DNA from: Paragyromitra xinjiangensis
Lineage: Eukaryota > Ascomycota > Pezizomycetes > Pezizales > Discinaceae
DNA: 64,000 nucleotides
Reading direction: 5' to 3'
NCBI GenBank assembly: GCA_038503065.1
Contig: JBCAMK010000010.1
Location: 1,984,001-2,048,000 of the forward strand
The notes beneath the pieces are model-generated. The model was not told the DNA's origin. It did no database searches and saw only the letters and a program-made list of their open reading frames with translations. Shown here piece by piece: positions 1 to 12,160 of this stretch. Position 1 is the first letter of the stretch; the number at the start of each line of letters is the position of its first letter. Position numbers and translations under genes: made by a program.

Positions 1-960
1 ATACCGGACTAATCGCCTAGGCGCCGCGTGTTTTAGTGGTAAATGCTGTAAAATATGGGAATTGGGGGACGGAGAAGACTCGATCGCTTGAGGGACGACT
101 CTTGTATAAGCCCGATTGTTCCCAGTCCACGCTTGCCAGAGCCTTCTACTTCGTTCTACGTTCTGAGTCTGAGCTCGTTTCCTAGGAGACTGTTTCATAC
201 GAGATTAGGAAGCTATCTCCAACAGTAAAAAAACTGCTAGCTTGAGCGATGGCCCGTGAAGATTTTGGTGTGGGATTAGAGGGGCGTTGCGACAGTACTA
301 CTAGCCTCCCCGTGAACCCTTAACCACAACCACAAATAAGGGCAAAATACGGGTTTGGGGAATTCATTCATTAAATATATTCTACTATCACTCTGATTCA
401 ATTTGGGGGATAGATGGGTTTGGTTGTGGTGTGGCGTCTATGACTCATAAGCCTCAATAGCCCTCTAAAGATAATTATTCAGTATTACCGCTCGAAGTGG
501 TATACGGACTTCCACAGCCTCGCCATTTATCGTTATACTTAGTTGGTTGCTAGGGAGCACTACCCCAAAATCTTCTATTCCCGGTCACCTGATTGACGAT
601 CTGTGAATTTGACTATATACAACTGCGGCTTATAAGTACAGAAATTTAAAGGCGGTTTCAGTGCAAGGCATAAACATAAAAAGAGCTCGACTAAATCGTC
701 CCGTCTTCCGCTACCGTGGCCCTTCTCATTTTAGTTTTTTAAGATAATCAAAGGTAGAGACCAGACAAATAGGACACTAAGTACGCATTCAGCCACCTAG
801 GATACAGGGTTTTTAAAAATCATGAACAATTAACACAAAGGAAAAATAAAAACGAACGAACCGAGCCAACCTAAAAGAAAATAGGGAGAAAACACCCGCA
901 TACGGTCAAGCCTGAGGAAAGCATATGCGATACCTCACGAGTATATTCAACTTCGCATCC
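1..960. other. intergenic, no gene recognised
   Basis: No convincing open reading frame or RNA gene was seen on either strand. The stretch is AT-rich with short homopolymer runs and would form the 3' flank of the minus-strand zinc-finger gene. A gene cut by the left edge cannot be excluded. Confidence 0.5.
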
Positions 961-1785
961 TCAGTAAAACTCAATGTCACGGCCAAACCTAACTTTAGCC
1001 TTCGGAAGGCTTAGTTTATGAACACTCCTCATGTGCTGTAGAACGTTGTCCTTGCGACTAAACCCATTATCTCCCGTGCGTTCACAGCTGTCGAAAGGGC
1101 AACTGAGCTTCTCGATCCCCAAGTGAATGGTATCATAGTGACGGTCGAAGTTGTTTTTGATGTTGAAGGTTGATGAGCAGTTTTTGCCGAGACAAGCGAT
1201 GATTAACCTAGCTCCGCGGCCAGAGCATCGATGTAGGCGCCTATAGACTCTGTATTAACATGAGAAGACTAGCTCATTGAAGGTTGACGATATATACTTA
1301 GGGTTCTTTCTACACCCGGCCGCACACCAGGAATCCAAAGGTATCACAAGCTCCTTATCTTCAAGGATTGAATCTTTGTGAGGTGTTGGCTCTTGAAGTA
1401 TTTGGCTGGAATTTATAGGCTGGAATTCGAAAGATTCTAGGTCGCCATTGAATACTGATTTTTGGTGACAGGTATCAATAGCATTCTGTTGTATTTCGGG
1501 GGTGAGTAGGAGCACGGGATTAGCCCCGTGGGGTGCATCAACGTAAAAGGATTGACCTTGGTCTAATCCGGGTGCGAAGATGAGTTCTTGATATCCGACT
1601 GAACTAGGTGAGGTCATGAGAATCTCGCTATGGATTGTTGGCTGCTCTAGAGTCTGGCCATAGAAAACAGATCGCGGCCCGAGGGGTCCTGGATGATCAT
1701 TGATGGATGAAATATGGCGGCCGTGGTCACTGGTTCTGGACAAAGTAGCCGCGGGGGGGTGGTCGATACGAGATCTAGACAACCT
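961..1785 (-). CDS. C2H2 zinc-finger protein, 5' end incomplete
   Basis: Probably a nucleic-acid-binding nuclear protein. Proposed exons are 1785-1298 and 1207-961. The last exon reads two clear fingers, C-x4-C-x12-H-x4-H (CLGKNC...HYDTIH) and C-x4-C-x16-H-x4-H (CPFDSC...HMRSVH), followed by a short basic tail and a TGA at 963-961. The N-terminal part is Ser/Pro/Gln-rich and low in complexity, as is usual in fungal transcription factors. A 90-nt phase-2 intron (1297-1208, GTATAT..CTAG) removes an in-frame TAA at 1257-1255; without splicing, that TAA is the only stop between the two halves. Upstream, the minus strand reads CTAAT, a T-tract and TAG just before 1785, which looks like an intron acceptor, so a first exon with the ATG is probably missing from this model. 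The first in-frame ATG is at 1617. The fingers are certain; the 5' end and the intron are not. Confidence 0.72.
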
Positions 1786-3974
1786 CTAAAAAATTATTAG
1801 TACATGAATGAAAAAGCCTTAACATTTCTTCGCGTTGCACGATCTGAGAATGAGCAGAACTGAACTACGTGCACGAACGGACGTTCAAGCTAGTATCCCT
1901 TGGCCGTCGCTTAAATGTTCACCATTCTTAGCCATCCTTCTCTACAACACATATTTTTGTAGATCAGTGATGGCTAGGGAACGTGTATGTATGCTAGTGA
2001 TCGACCGGTGGGGATATATATGCCATATAAACTTGGCTTTGTGACAACCGAGGGTCATGTGCATTTGCGTTGACCCAAGTTTATACCGTATTGTAACACT
2101 CTGTTTTTGGGGTAGATAGTGGACTATCTCTTGCACTGGTGGGGTTGTTTGAATTGTTGACTTTGGAGATTGACTGAGATGTGGTTGACGCGCAAGGCTG
2201 CACTTAAAAAAGAAACTGTGAATCTCAGTACAGAACAAGGAATGCGGTGCACGTGTAGAAAGTTAGAGTAACCAACTTTGGGAGTCCCCGCTGCAAAGTT
2301 ATGTGGTAGATGGTCTTGTATACTATTGCCACAATCACTAAATGATATGTAGACGATTGGGATTTGGATGTGTGGTCCTAATAACGTGATTGCCGAAGAT
2401 TCGGGTATCAAACCAACGATATAAGTGGGGAAGGTGTAGGGGTGGTTTGGCCTCTAGATTGAGTGGGGGTCTTCAGGTGATAGTCTCTAGTCAAGACAAT
2501 TCGGAGTGGGTTTGCTCATCCATTGCTTGAGTTAGGGTATGCCTCATATCTGAATGGAATCGTTGGTCCAATATAAAAACTCTTGTTAGATTAGTACGTG
2601 CACAGTTACCAACGCTCGGCTTTTGGCTGTTTTTGGAGTACTTACAGGTAACTTGTAAGCCTGAAAATTATCCTACTTCCCCAACCCTTCCGACGTCCCA
2701 AACCCAAAGGAACCGAAAAAAATAGAACGCGGAAATCACGATTGAATCAATACTACCTTTAGATAACGCTGCTCTTTCCCATCCCCACTTAAGTTAGCTC
2801 CGTTTCCTCCCATGCTTATGTCGTTCCTATTAACTTTTCGCATCATTCATTTGATTAGCAGCCATATGCCTAGTGGAGGTATGGATCGTAATGAGACTTA
2901 CGAGCGTATGTTTCCGGATCGGTTGGTGAGGGTTTAGAGGGCAGGTGTAATGGCAGGATGATAAATGTAGTGATTGAGGTGTTAATGTGTGAATAAGGCC
3001 AGCTAGGTTATATAGTCATTCATAGGAAATTCGCGGTTTCCTATCCAAATCCACTGAAAGTAGGTAATGCAGTGAGACGTTAACGTCTGGCATCCTGATA
3101 TAAATCGGTTGCGGTGTTCAGGGAGAAAAAGAAAAAAAATTTGTAGTCAAATATCAACGGGAGACATGATTGACTGGTGGCACTTGCTCCCTCTAAGAGG
3201 GAAAGTATATATATCGCGCCAAGCTTTAAGCCCTCTCAGCTGCATACTGCAGCTGCCGAGTGAGAGCCCATGAAACGGAAGCCCATGATTTCTTAGTTAG
3301 GTTCGATAAACAATATGCACTGAGACAGTCAGGCTCAACTGGAACTGCTTTGATTGGGGATGTGATCACTTCATCCCTACATGATTATGCGCTTTTCTTT
3401 TCTGACCAATAATGCACCTTTTCTAGCCGACGATGCACTTTTCTTCTCTAGCCGACGACTGGATGCCTTCCCGTAAAAATCTGAACCACTTCAGAGTAGG
3501 AGAGACTCCCCTGACAACTGGTCTGACAATTTCATATTTCATGATACAGAATCATGGCAGGGGGTGCCCACCCCCCTTCCAGATATCTGAAGCTCCTCAG
3601 ATCCCTAAGAGGGAGATGATATGTCGTGGCAACCATAAACCACACAAAAAGAGAGGCCACTTATACTAGCTAAACCCTAACTACTGTGCCTCTACTCATG
3701 TTGCCAGAACTAATGTAAGTCACGTGACGGTTTTAACCAATTAAAACCGAATCCCCCGCCCATTAGTCAGCCCGTGACTGACATCAATTCTGGCATGAGT
3801 AGCTGACAACACAGTATTGTCCTGCCGTCTTGGTGAGATTTCACGATAGGCAATGGAGAAGGTAATACATTGTAGGGCTAGGGTTATCGTGTGAGCTAAT
3901 GTTACCCTCCTTCAGCGAATCCCCATCCTGCACCCAGGCCCCCCAACCCTCCCGCAACGGAGATCTCCCGTACC
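1786..3974. other. intergenic, AT-rich, one MITE
   Basis: This should contain the missing 5' exon and promoter of the minus-strand zinc-finger gene and the promoter of the F-box/ankyrin gene. Small open frames here lack protein character. The only structured object seen is the TA-flanked inverted-repeat element at 3684-3814, less than 200 bp upstream of the F-box/ankyrin start. Confidence 0.5.
3684..3814. mobile_element. MITE with ~45-bp inverted repeats, TA-flanked
   Basis: The ends read CTGTG...CACAG and lie between TA dinucleotides (3682-3683 and 3815-3816). The left arm (CTGTGCCTCTACTCATG..., through the GTCACG motif near 3720) matches the reverse complement of the right arm (from about 3770) with small indels and substitutions. 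The core is short and AT-rich with no coding capacity. A TA target duplication is typical of Tc1/mariner-type MITEs. Arm divergence suggests an old copy. Confidence 0.75.
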
Positions 3975-5333
3975 ATGTCGCTCCTCGATCTCCCTAACGA
4001 GCTCCTCCTTCAGGTAGGCGAGGACTTCCAACAACTGAGCGACCTCTCCTCCTTCATCCGAACCAATCGCCGCCTTGCAAGCCTCTTGGCTCCTCGTCTC
4101 CATAGCTTCGCAGTCCAAAACAAGAACGGTGCAAACGCGCTCCAGTGGGCAGCACGGAGAGGCCATGGGGGTCTCATCGAGCTGTTGTTGAAAAAGGGCT
4201 TCGATATCAACTTCCAAGGCCCAATGGGCACGACCGGAACCGCATTATACCGTGCTGTCGGCGCTGGGAGGGCAGGCGCGGTGCGGTTATTGCTGGATAA
4301 TGGGGCTGATATTGATCTTCCGGATGCATGGGGGTATACGCCACTCCATGTATCGGTTACACGAAAGTCCGAGGCGATTATACAGATGTTGTTGGAGGGT
4401 GGAGCGGATCATGGGATAGTTGCCGACGACGGGAAGACGGCGTTGCATCTTGCTGCGTCGGATAAGCAGGAGGGGGCGGTGAGGTTGTTGTTGGAGAAGG
4501 GAGCCGATCCGAATGTTATGGATAGTTTTGGGGTGACGCCACTTCATCTTGCTATCTCGGATCATAAACCGTTGTCGTATGAGGTGATCAGTTTGTTGCT
4601 GGAGAATGGAGCGGATGTTGCGAAGAGGGGTTCTGATGGGCGGACGGCGCTTTATCTAGCGGCGAGGACTGGGATCGAAGCTGTGGTAGAGTTGGTTTTG
4701 AAGTACTGGAGTGATACTGGAGTTCATTTTGACGTCCTGGCTGTGAACGGTATGACTGCGCTTCATATTGCAGCGTCTTTGGGACATGCAGCGGTGGTGA
4801 AGCGGTTGTTAGAGGTGAAGGGAGCAGATGTGGACTTTAACTTGACCCATGAGGACTATCATGGGTGGACAGCACTCGACTTAGCCGCATTGATGGCGTG
4901 TCAGCGTCCCTTGGGTAGAAACAGAGAGAATGGGCCAGGTGCTATTGTGCCATGCGACTACAGACCAACGATTGAACTGCTCATGAACAAAAGAGGCTTA
5001 AGCATCTATGAATCCAAGACTCTCAATCAGGTCACCTTTTGGGCGACCGAGAAAGGATATGAAGATATTTTTCACCTTTTGCTTGAGAGCGGAGCCGATA
5101 TATTAGCACAGCACCCGCCGGTCCCGCAGACGCGTACGGGGGATACGTTGCTTCATGTGGCGGCGGGGTTCGGACATGAGTCGTTGGTTAGGTTTCTTTT
5201 GGAGAAGGGAGCGGATATTAATGCTACCAATGCGAAGGGAGATACACCGCTTGAGCTGTATCGTGGGCGACGTGGGTTTGAAGGTGTTGCGGCGAAGGAA
5301 GATATGATCAGGATGCTTGGAGGGAAAGAATGA
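3975..5333 (+). CDS. F-box / ankyrin-repeat protein
   Basis: Single-exon gene of 452 residues starting at an ATG in a good context (ACC ATG). Residues about 3-45 (LLDLPNELLLQVGE..., then SSFIRTNRRL) match the fungal F-box-like pattern L-P-x-E-(I/L)-x(3)-(I/V). From about residue 50 onward there are ten or more ankyrin units with the usual G-x-TALH-x-AA and LLL-x-GA-(D/N) signatures, ending near residue 435. In fungi such proteins are candidate substrate adaptors of SCF ubiquitin ligases: the F-box would bind Skp1 and the ankyrin array would bind a client. The third-from-last region (about 300-345) departs from repeat spacing and may be a loop insertion. No signal peptide or membrane segment was seen. 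The target is unknown. Confidence 0.88.
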   Translation: MSLLDLPNELLLQVGEDFQQLSDLSSFIRTNRRLASLLAPRLHSFAVQNKNGANALQWAARRGHGGLIELLLKKGFDINFQGPMGTTGTALYRAVGAGRAGAVRLLLDNGADIDLPDAWGYTPLHVSVTRKSEAIIQMLLEGGADHGIVADDGKTALHLAASDKQEGAVRLLLEKGADPNVMDSFGVTPLHLAISDHKPLSYEVISLLLENGADVAKRGSDGRTALYLAARTGIEAVVELVLKYWSDTGVHFDVLAVNGMTALHIAASLGHAAVVKRLLEVKGADVDFNLTHEDYHGWTALDLAALMACQRPLGRNRENGPGAIVPCDYRPTIELLMNKRGLSIYESKTLNQVTFWATEKGYEDIFHLLLESGADILAQHPPVPQTRTGDTLLHVAAGFGHESLVRFLLEKGADINATNAKGDTPLELYRGRRGFEGVAAKEDMIRMLGGKE

Positions 5334-5856
5334 GTACTTGCAGGGCGTTTTTGACGATATATTGTGGTTGTTTTTTTGGGTGTTGGACTGTATTCTGGGT
5401 CTGGTGTGCGTCTTATACCATTTGTCTAGCTGATTGTTCTGATTTCAGTCTACCACATTTAAGACAAATTAAATAATCATTATAAAATACCCACCAATAA
5501 TCTCCTTTCCTTACAAGGGGTGATTGGATGCACACGTTGTGGTTTAGTTATGGCAAGAGCCACTATTCGCCACAATCAGAGCCAGGTACAATGATGACGA
5601 AACCGGGTTAGTTACAAATCGATGCCTGCCCCAGTCGCTATTCTGATAGGGTAGGAAGAAAAAAAGAATTACAATTAGACCATATTAGAGACTCGGTTTC
5701 AGCCCCGGGTGAGTGTCAGTGCGTTGAGACAAGCTTTGCTACTTCACTGGTCGACTAGCTGTATCGACAATGACGACGGTAGCGTTATTGCATAAAAGGC
5801 CATCACCCCCTCACATCCCTTTACCGCGTTGACTTCTCCCACGATATCATCTCACC
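5334..5856. other. intergenic spacer between two + genes
   Basis: About 520 bp holding the 3' end of the F-box/ankyrin gene and the promoter of the next gene. No open frame or repeat of note was seen. Confidence 0.5.
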
Positions 5857-7417
5857 ATGAGCGATTGGACATCAGATCCATACTTTCTAGCAATGACCGG
5901 TAAGGGACGATCTACCGCTAAACGCCCTGCAGGTCGAGGTGGCGCTTCTGCTTCTGCTGGTAAAGCTACCAAAGCAGCGAGCACTGGAAACGTCATGAGC
6001 AAAGCAGCGAGGAAGGCTCCAATTTCTGCGGTTGAAGAGGTGAGCTGGAGCTTTGTACCCCCTGGTTCGATCTGCAGGGCCCCGTACTGGGTTTGCCGAG
6101 CCGAGTTATCGGTACCCTTGTCTTACGGGCGTTCTAACGCGGTTGAATCGTAGCTCGCGAAGCTGCAATACAAGGATCTGATTCGTCCTCCTGGAGTTGA
6201 AGAAGGGGATGAGGAATTCGAGGAAGATGAAGAGGAGGAGGCACAGACTTTAGAGGAGCAGGCGAAGGATCTAGAAAAGGGTAAAGGGAAAGAAAAGACT
6301 CCGGATTCGAAGAGGAAGCCGAAAGCTAAACAGGGCGATGATGATTGGCCGTGGAAAATCTCGAGTATGGGGAATGTAATACTTGATGAGATGCTCGGGT
6401 CTGCGAGTGATACAAACCCGGATAGGAATGGTATTGATTTAGCGAGCAATTTTCATTCGTTTGGATGTCTGGAGGTTCTTGAGAGAAGGGTTTGTAGGTC
6501 CTTTCTTTTGTGATCCGATGTACTGGGTGCATCTATGGGAAGGATATCTTGTATTTTGAAACAGGCAATTTCTATCGTTGGCCAAGCTAATCTCGAGGTT
6601 CCCCCTAGATCATGAAATTCACCAAAGAATTAACCCGAGAACAAATGGAATTTGATCTCGCATGGTACTACCTCGAAGTCACCGGCTACTTCTTAGTCAG
6701 CGGATATGACTACTGGCTAAGTACGTCTCTTCACCCAATCCTACCAAGCCCATAATAACACTGTCAGGAATCGACGCCGATGGCCGTCCCGAACGCGCCC
6801 TCCGCCTCCTCGGGGCCATGTGTTTCGCCTTCATCTCCAAACTCCCGAACGGTGCCGCCGACCTCAAACAAATCAAGAACGCCCCTGCAATCTTCGGCGC
6901 CATCTTCCAATTCCTCAAAGGTGTCCTTGACTTGGCTCCAAGTTTATACAAGCCCATTCTCTCATGGGCTCCTACCCTACTCGCAATACTGGAAGATGCT
7001 GGGGTTGAGGTTTGGAATGGACATGGAGCGTTGGAAATAGTTAAGGAGAAGATGGGGGATGTGATAGACGAGGCGGATAAATTACAGGCTGCAAGACAGA
7101 AATGGATGCTTGAGAATATGGTTAGTTTTTTTCTATCTCTATTCTTTGCTAGCACTAACGTGTTGTAGCTGGAGGAAGCCCGTGCGGTAGGGTCGTTTGG
7201 TGGGACTGCGCATGATCTAAGTAAGTGGACGAAGACAGAGAAGGAGAATGGTCGGTTGGGACCACTTAGGGCGAAGAGGATGGAGTCGGGGACGATGTAT
7301 ACGAGTAGTGATGATGAGTTTACGGATGATGATAAGCCGGCGAAGCGTGGGAAAGCTGCGGGTAAGAGAGGCGGTGGTAGGGGAAGGGCGAGAAAGAGAG
7401 TTAGATCTTACTGTTAG
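5857..7417 (+). CDS. hypothetical five-exon protein with acidic and basic tracts
   Basis: Function not recognised. Exons: 5857-6039, 6154-6489, 6609-6720, 6768-7120 and 7169-7417, joining in frame to about 410 residues. The introns have GTGAGC/GTTTGT/GTACGT/GTTAGT donors, and several show CTAAC or CTAAT branch motifs near TAG/CAG acceptors. The N-terminus is Ala/Gly/Lys-rich. Residues about 70-85 form an acidic Glu/Asp run, followed by a Lys-rich stretch. The middle (about 115-290) looks globular and helical, with a WPWKISSMG motif, a WYYLEVTGYF motif and hydrophobic helices around PSLYKPILSWAPTLLAILE. The C-terminus is acidic (SSDDEFTDDD) and then Arg/Gly/Lys-rich (GGGRGRARKRVR), as seen in nuclear or RNA/DNA-associated proteins. 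A nuclear location is inference only. The first ATG of the open frame was taken as the start. Confidence 0.75.
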
Positions 7418-9966
7418 TGATGGGTTTTATGCTGGTATAGAGAAGGGGAATCGCTGGTTGGTTGTAGGGTATGGTTATCGAGCTGGGTATGCCTTGATCT
7501 GATCTGAACCGACCATATGGTTCGGTACTTTGTTAATTTAGGAGGGATGCATCCCAATAGTTTTTTATTTTTTGAGTTAGGTTGTTCCTTTTATTTAGTT
7601 CAGTTCATGTCTTTATAAACGGGATTTCAAAAGTTGAAATATTATCAGTTTTTACGGTAAGTATGAGCCGTTTTTTTTAATAATGAATTTAATTCTGAAA
7701 CTATATTCCAAAATAAGGATAGACCCTTTATGGGTATTCATCCTACGGGTATGAGCCGTTTCGACACTCCAGAAGTCCCTTAATGTCGTGGTTGGGCTGC
7801 CTGAGTGACGGTGTACTGGTAGAGACGAGTGAGATCATATGATTATCTGGGTGAAGTATCGAGGTGCATGGGAGGCGAGAGAAATACAAACTCCGACCAC
7901 CTGGATCCGTGATTATAGCCTCATTACAGGTTCTTGCATCTCAACTAAACCTGTGTTGTCCGTTTGAGGTGCTGGTAGACCGATAGATTCTTCATAGGTT
8001 TGAGACATGTAATGACATATACAGCACTATCGGGAGTTATTCTCCCGGAGCTGGCGGAAAGTAGCTACGTTCTTTGGATTTTCATGTCTTCACCCCGCTA
8101 TAACGTGGTTCAATCACTTCCCTCCAGAATTTACACCTAAATAGCTGTTTGTATCCATTCTCAAAGTTTTAGCATTATTAACTGAGGTTTCACGATCATT
8201 GACCCGTAGTTGCGCTAGTCCTGATTTATCACCTACTACTACCCCTCGCACGTGAGTGAAACTTACGCCTGCCATGTGCCAGTGCAAAAGAAATCACCAG
8301 AGCCCATAGTAGTTATGATTTTTTAGTATACTTCAATTTCAAACAAGACAGCCAACTATAACCATTTAAACCACTGATCATAGTTTACTACGGTCTTGAT
8401 CAGGCCGAAACCCGAACCCATCGTCAGCTCACCGAAACCATTGACACCGGGAACGTGTTTTTCCATCGACCGAAATCCTTTCATAACTAGGCCAACCGAA
8501 AGATACCGTGGATTGGGAATACCCCGCGGTGTTGAGGGTTGTGAAGTGGTATTTAGGAGAACTATTTATGGGGTATTTCTTCGTGATATATATATACATT
8601 AGCGAGACTATACCGTTTAGAACTATTGTTCCGAGTTTCGCAGATATAGTACATATGTATATCGATATCCCTGGGTATACGTAACTCCTGTAGACAAGGA
8701 TACAGAGGGTGGTCACGTGTTGATAAAAATCCATAAAATCCATTTCTATTGGGGAGATACAACGAAGTCTAGGCAGCTAGCTATAGCAGCTCGGTATAAA
8801 TCCTACTTGCCATCCAGATCCTAACACCCTAATATTCTGGAGTCGCTAAATCCACCCGAGAGATCCAATACCGAAGTTACATTATAACCTGCCAGTGCTC
8901 TCGCTCTCTAGTATTGTGGTACTTAGAGGGACCTTATCGATAGTCATTAGCCAGAAATAATTATATGACGCACGTCATGGCGGTCAGCTGTTGGAGGGCT
9001 ATTGATGCAGTTTAATTGACGTACTGTAACCTTGTAAGTACTTTTTGCGCCGTTGCTGCTGAGTTTTGCTTTTAGTTCGGGGCTCGAGCTTATTTTCGGG
9101 GACGATGTGGAGATTTTGCCGTTTATCGGCCGTAAATGTGCCGATTTTCCTGGGAGAACAATCCAATCATGCAAGGATTCTCAACCCAGGTTTAAATAGT
9201 AATTTTCCTTTAAATCCCCGAAAGTTGTTTAACTGCTACAGCTACTTCCGAACCTGAACTAGGTAGCTAGCTACTAATAAATCAATTCTCCGCACCTTAA
9301 TTCCCCTCGTTTCTTAGCCTACATCTATTTCGATCTAGATCTCATTAGTGTATTTCTCGTAAAAACCACTTTTGTATTTTCGCATGCCGTAAATACTTCG
9401 TGTTACCTCTGATATTTGTAGGACGTAGCCGAGATCTCTTGATTACATTCAACTAACACTGCCTAAATCGCGGACCCCAACTTACGAGCATTTTGTGGGG
9501 AAAGCTACCGTAAACCAAACCATCATAAGGTACCACCGGCACAGACCGTGGATAATTTGTGGGAAAACTCAGGGCTGGCGATCACACGTTTCAATTCGGC
9601 TAAAGTACTCAAGTCCTGCGTACCCCAGTGACCCCACATTTCATGACCGAGGCCCCGAGATGTTCCTGCAGATCTCGTCCGAGTTTGTAGGAAAACAAGC
9701 AATTGACCAAGATCACCAACCGGACAGCTCAACAACCCTCAGAGGCCTGCTGAATATATTGATGGGATTCTGGAGGCTACGGACCGTGAACCGTATTCCG
9801 CCGCTCCGTGTTTCCGTTGGGCATATTGGAAAAATTACGTGGCATGCTATAGTTTTTGTCCGCATAGTACTAGACATTCGTCTTTAAAAATGGGCAGAAC
9901 TACTCGCTATTCGAGTTTCTTCATTGACTACTATCCAACGTACCGTTCGCTCCAGAATTCGCCACG
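7418..9966. other. long AT-rich spacer, no gene recognised
   Basis: About 2.5 kb without a convincing gene. The 5' part is T-rich and carries two copies of GTATGAGCCGTTT (7663 and 7750 regions). A TATATATATACAT run lies near 8590. A 130-codon open frame at 9495-9887 starts at a non-ATG codon and has no protein-like character. The 3' part should hold the GH12 promoter. Confidence 0.5.
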
Positions 9967-10917
9967 ATGAAGTTTGCTCTTGCCGCCTCCTTGCTCTTGA
10001 ATGCCGCTGCTGTCCTTGCCGCCGATTTCTGCGGGCAATGGTGAATTGAAACCCCTCCAGAGAATCTCGAAAACAGTTGCTAAGAAATTCCGAACCTCAG
10101 GGACACTGTTACTACAAGCAATGGCTATATTATCTATAACAATTTGTGGGGACAGAGTGCAGCGACTTCTGGTTCCCAGTGTACAGGTCTTGACTCTGTC
10201 AGCGGTACTAGTGTAGCATGGCACACTAGCTGGTCTTGGGCTGGTGGAAATTAGTAGGTCCCAATACTACGGGATATTTCTCATAGCCATTCTAACATTC
10301 TGGTAACCAGTAACGTCAAGAGTTTCGCAAATGCCAACTTAGTTTTCACCCCCAAAAAGGTTTCAGCGATCTCAACAATTCAATCCACAATGAGATACTC
10401 ATACTCTGGAACCTCCGGTGCCGTCGTCGATGTCGCATACGATATCTTCCTTGCTGCCACCTCCGGCAGCAGTACCTCTGCATACGAGGTTATGATTTGG
10501 GTAAGTCCTCCCAAACCCCTTGGATTAGACCATGAACTCACTCTCGATGCAGCTTGCAGCCTACGGTGGCGCCGGTCCTATTTCAGCTACTGGTTCCTCG
10601 ATTGCTACGGTTACCATTGCTGGGTACTCGTGGAAGCTGTACCAAGGTTATAATGGATCAATGAACGTTTTCTCGTTCGTTGCTGTTTCCAACCCCATTA
10701 CCAGCTTCACTGGAGACGCGAAATTGTTCTTGACCTATCTTGTCAATAACCAGGGACTCCCAAGCTCGTACTACGTTAACAGTGAGTTCATTCTCTAGCG
10801 CTTTTTGCTTTAGTTGCGGTAACTGACTTCCTTATAGCTATCCAGTGTGGAACTGAGCCATTTATTGGCACAAACGCCAAGCTGACTGTCTCTTCCTTCT
10901 CGGCTGTTGTCGTCTAA
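9967..10917 (+). pseudogene. GH12 endo-beta-1,4-glucanase, probable frameshift
   Basis: Family GH12 enzymes cleave beta-1,4-glucans or xyloglucan in plant cell walls and are secreted. Proposed exons: 9967-10040 (signal peptide MKFALAASLLLNAAAVLA, then mature start ADFCGQW), 10101 to about 10257, 10311-10500, 10553-10781 and 10838-10917. Diagnostic family motifs are present in order: [40 protein letters not shown], the YEVMIW segment with the nucleophile Glu, [13 protein letters not shown], and CGTEPFIG with the acid/base Glu. The problem is the end of exon 2: the frame runs into TAG TAG (10252-10257) just before a GT donor, while the next exon needs phase 2. Removing one T of the AATTAG run would restore both frame and phase. 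This could be a real one-base insertion (pseudogene) or a sequencing error. All other splice sites look good, so inactivation, if real, is recent. Confidence 0.8.
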
Positions 10918-12160
10918 GCATTCCAGCAGGGTGGGGAGGGGGAGGGTAGCGGAGAGGATACTGAAAGCTAGTGTCTTCAGCAAGAAAAAAAGAATATTTC
11001 TTCTGCATGTAAAAATAAAATATACCTCCCACAAGAGGAGAAAGAACAATTTCACCGCCAATGTGAGAATAGTGAAAACTGAACCAAGTGATTTTAGATC
11101 CCTAAAACCCCCCAAGATGACTACGCATACAGAGCCTTGATACCAAGAAAAAGCACCCATGGCCAAGGGAGAGAGGGATTAGCTGCCCATGATCAGAGAT
11201 TACGTTCCCGGTTAGGAGTCTGCTTTTCTGAAGGTTGGCAGGTATTTCCTGACTCGTGAGACAATGCACCGCGATAGGTAACGTCCAATTGACGATACCA
11301 TGGTTAGCAATTACACCAACGCACTGGCGTGCACATCATTCCCATGATTTGTCAGTTTTACGACAGTTAAAGATTATAAATGCTGATCCAGGGAGAGATG
11401 GGCTTTGACAACTAGAGTAAAAGGGCTTCAATCCCCACACTTTTAAGTTTAAGTATTTTAATAACTAATATGAAGTCTTGGCTGGTGGACCAAGCGCGCT
11501 TATGAACCAAGGCTTGGTCAATGCTTCGGCTCGGCCCGTTGGGGGCTTGCGGCTCTGCTCCATGTCACATCCGACTCAATGATTGAATTTCTTCCAGGGA
11601 CACTGTTAGTTCAAGTGTTCTTCGCTTTGCAGATAATTAATACCATACCCACCTCATCTTTAGGCCGAGTATGTAAGAGCCCGTATATCACCTACACCCA
11701 CCACCTAACGTACGCCAACCCTCAGACCCTTGCTATCGATACCCAAGCCTCATAGTAAGAGTAGCTTAAATCATTTATATTATATTAGCCATGGAAGCTC
11801 GTTGGAACAGGTCACATCCTTCACCATGCGCCAGAAACGGCCAGCTACATCTACTTGAAGCTCAGCCTAGAAAAACAAATAACTGCACACCGGAGGTCTC
11901 TTCCAAAAGACACTGATTACATTGTTTAAGGAGCCAGTTACAAATATTCACCGTACGATGCACATGAGATTTCCGCGGACCGGAGAAGATCAACCTTGAT
12001 CTCAAGTTTAGTCCTTCTGCAGATGCCCTCGAATCGAGCCTCCCGAGCAGCCGGCTATACCGCGGCCGTAACCTGGTACTTTCTTCCACACCACTTGGAT
12101 CCATGTAAATTTATTGGACAATCTACAGTCCTTCCCTCTTCTTAAGTAATTGTGGTTATA

